This document shows, one piece after another, positions 6,924-8,278 of a DNA stretch of 8,278 nt (the stretch's first letter is position 1; each line of letters opens with the position of its first letter). Origin of the DNA: Gammaproteobacteria bacterium (GTDB taxonomy: Bacteria; Pseudomonadota; Gammaproteobacteria; SZUA-229); assembly GCA_016191795.1 (NCBI GenBank), contig JACPVK010000391.1, forward strand, positions 1-8,278, written 5' to 3'. Below the pieces are notes generated by a model that searched no databases, was not told the origin of the DNA, and saw nothing but the letters and a program-made list of their open reading frames with translations. The position numbers and the translations under genes were made by a program.

Positions 6924-6952
6924 TGCCGGGCCAGCCACGGGATGGCCCGGCA
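6924..6952. terminator. Stem-loop between convergent argF and the PilZ gene
   Basis: TGCCGGGCCA (6924-6933) pairs perfectly with TGGCCCGGCA (6943-6952) around a 9-base loop. It is a strong GC stem in a 57-base convergent gap, so it probably marks the 3' ends. Neither side has a real T-tract (AATAAAC follows on the plus strand), so it is not a textbook intrinsic terminator. Confidence 0.5.
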
Positions 6953-6972
6953 AATAAACGCGCCAGATCTGG

Positions 6973-7374
6973 CTACGTCAGCTGCTTCAGGCTGCGCAAC
7001 TCAAGAAATTTTTTCAATACCTTGTCGGTATCTCGGGCAAACTCTAGAAAACTGAAGGCAATACCGTAAACATCCCGATTACCGATAACAAACGAACGTA
7101 CCACCCTGGCTTTTACATAAACTCGCTGGAATTCGCTATCAAAAGACAAATCGAACATCATTTCAAAAATCTTTCCCTCATCCGCCGAGGCACCGTATTC
7201 AATATAAATACCTCCACTGGAGATATCGACTGCCGTCGCCTTGGCCAGCTCTCCGGAGCTCAGCTTTATGTATACAGGCATGTTAATACGATAACGAACA
7301 TGCATTCTCCGCTCGTGGCCCTCCCTGGCACCACGTGCTGCCTGCCGCTCCAGGTATTCATTCGGCTTGATCAT
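6973..7374 (-). CDS. PilZ-domain protein (probable cyclic di-GMP receptor)
   Basis: Cytoplasmic single-domain protein of 133 aa. The N terminus is charged (ERQAARGAREGHERR), followed by a PilZ beta-barrel. Both cyclic di-GMP-binding motifs are present: RMHVR (RxxxR, about residues 23-27) and DISSGG ((D/N)xSxxG, about 49-54). Binding ability is therefore likely, unlike the type IV pilus PilZ proper, which lacks these residues. The output partner is not evident; such proteins act on motility, pili, polysaccharide or transcription in other bacteria. The ATG at 7374 is preceded on its strand by GGAGGG (plus-strand 7385-7390) about ten bases away. It is divergent from lptD, sharing a 102-base intergenic region, and convergent with argF. 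Confidence 0.9.
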   Translation of the reverse strand: MIKPNEYLERQAARGAREGHERRMHVRYRINMPVYIKLSSGELAKATAVDISSGGIYIEYGASADEGKIFEMMFDLSFDSEFQRVYVKARVVRSFVIGNRDVYGIAFSFLEFARDTDKVLKKFLELRSLKQLT

Positions 7375-7476
7375 GTTAAAACTACCCTCCTGTAATGACC
7401 GTTAATCGCTGTTCATGTATCAATGGCTTGCATACAATACCGCCCTTTGCTGCTGTATTTGAGATTAGTCGCTTTC

Positions 7477-8278
7477 ATGAAATTTTTATTCACTCTTCTG
7501 CTCGGCCTCCTGGCCTGGCCATATCTCGTGTTGGCCGAAACCGACACCGGGCAGAATGAGCGCTGGCTTACCTGCCCGCCATACAGTGGCGGGTTTTACC
7601 AGCATAATCCACCCCCGGTGTTCGCTGACGATCAAAAACAGGCCACGCGCATCAGCGCCAGCCAGGTCGAAAGCACAGGCGGCATCAGCCTGTTCACAGG
7701 CGATGTGCTGATTGAACGAGACGGCTTGCGTTTGCAGGCTGAGAACATTCAATACAACAAAACCCAGCAAACCATCGACATCACCAGTAAATTACATATC
7801 GACGCTGAAAACCTGGCTTTTGATGCCGACAAAGGCTGGCTGGATCTGGAAAGCGAAGGTGGCATTTTTGATAATGCGCATTACCAGATTCCCACCAGCC
7901 AGTTTCAGGGCAGCACACCCCGGCTCACCACTAGCAAAGACAACGAAACCGTACTCGTCGACAGCCTGTTCTCCTCCTGCCCGCCAGGCCAGGAAGACTG
8001 GTATTTACAAACCAGTTTGTTACGCCTTAATCACGCCACCGACACCGGCACGGCGACCCATGCCGTACTCTGGTTCAAACACGTGCCGCTGTTCTACTCA
8101 CCCTGGTTACAGTTTCCACTGGGTGAAGAACGTCGTTCCGGTTTTTTGATGCCCGGCATTGCCACTTCCGGTTCGCGCGGTTTTGAATTCAGTATCCCCT
8201 GGTACTGGAACATCGCACCCAACCAGGATGCCTTGTTTACCCTGCGTTATATGAACCTGCGTGGCACCATGCTCAATA
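7477..8278 (+). CDS. lptD: LPS-assembly outer-membrane protein LptD (5' part)
   Basis: N-terminal 267 residues of LptD, cut by the window edge. LptD forms, with the lipoprotein LptE, the outer-membrane translocon that inserts lipopolysaccharide into the outer leaflet. Residues 1-20 form a signal peptide (KFLFTLLLGLLAW then VLA before E21). The OstA/LptA-like periplasmic jellyroll spans about 55-165. The barrel then begins, with family hallmarks RSGFLMPG (about 212-219) and WYWNIAPNQDA. C33 and C168 correspond to E. coli C31 and C173, which form interdomain disulfides with a C-terminal cysteine pair not visible here. Translation stays open to the edge with no frameshift. A purine-rich GAGA lies 12 bases before the ATG, a weak ribosome site. 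TACAAT (7433-7438) is a possible -10, but its -35 is poor. Usual downstream neighbours such as surA would lie beyond the window. Confidence 0.95.
   Translation, partial: MKFLFTLLLGLLAWPYLVLAETDTGQNERWLTCPPYSGGFYQHNPPPVFADDQKQATRISASQVESTGGISLFTGDVLIERDGLRLQAENIQYNKTQQTIDITSKLHIDAENLAFDADKGWLDLESEGGIFDNAHYQIPTSQFQGSTPRLTTSKDNETVLVDSLFSSCPPGQEDWYLQTSLLRLNHATDTGTATHAVLWFKHVPLFYSPWLQFPLGEERRSGFLMPGIATSGSRGFEFSIPWYWNIAPNQDALFTLRYMNLRGTMLN

Noticed and set aside
7486..7770. 94-codon minus-strand open frame antisense to lptD, and other long antisense frames over argD, argF and the PuuD-like gene
   Set aside because: Shadows of the real genes; the lptD frame has a signal peptide, family motifs and conserved cysteines.

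Overview
This looks like a piece of a gammaproteobacterial chromosome of moderate, near-even GC. The evidence is gene content: an LptD with the classical N-terminal cysteine pair, a CGFS monothiol glutaredoxin of the Grx4 type, an adjacent argD-argF pair, and an asparagine-synthetase-like enzyme of the N-acetylglutaminylglutamine amide (NAGGN) amidotransferase type known from pseudomonads and other salt-tolerant proteobacteria. Genus cannot be read from the sequence alone. All the long genes look intact, and no transposase, integrase, CRISPR array, tRNA or rRNA gene was seen.

Layout, left to right. A REC-GGDEF diguanylate cyclase on the plus strand (119-1138) converges on a Grx4-type glutaredoxin on the minus strand (1202-1519). 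A perfect 22-bp-arm hairpin between them should terminate both. Upstream of the glutaredoxin, on the same strand, lies the amidotransferase (1655-3433). Next comes a stretch of about 545 bases (3434-3978) with no convincing gene. It carries a perfect 14-bp inverted repeat and, at its right end, a good sigma-70-type promoter. That promoter should drive a small multi-pass membrane protein of the PuuD/urate-oxidase N-terminal family (3979-4590). A 219-base intergenic region follows, with a hairpin, a near-consensus promoter and a terminator-like hairpin, leading into argD (4809-5987) and argF (6007-6915), a two-gene arginine operon. argF converges on a minus-strand PilZ-domain protein (6973-7374). 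Divergent from that, lptD starts at 7477 and runs off the right edge.

Functionally, argD and argF supply consecutive or near-consecutive steps of ornithine and citrulline formation. The diguanylate cyclase and the PilZ protein are potential maker and reader of cyclic di-GMP, but they are about 6 kb apart and nothing in the sequence links them. The amidotransferase suggests compatible-solute synthesis, yet its usual partner genes are not next to it. LptD is the outer-membrane LPS translocon.

I did not find a clear new multi-gene system. The points most worth a second look are the isolated NAGGN-type amidotransferase, the short PuuD-like protein without a cytochrome domain, the promoter/hairpin arrangement in front of argD, and the inverted repeat in the gene-poor stretch.
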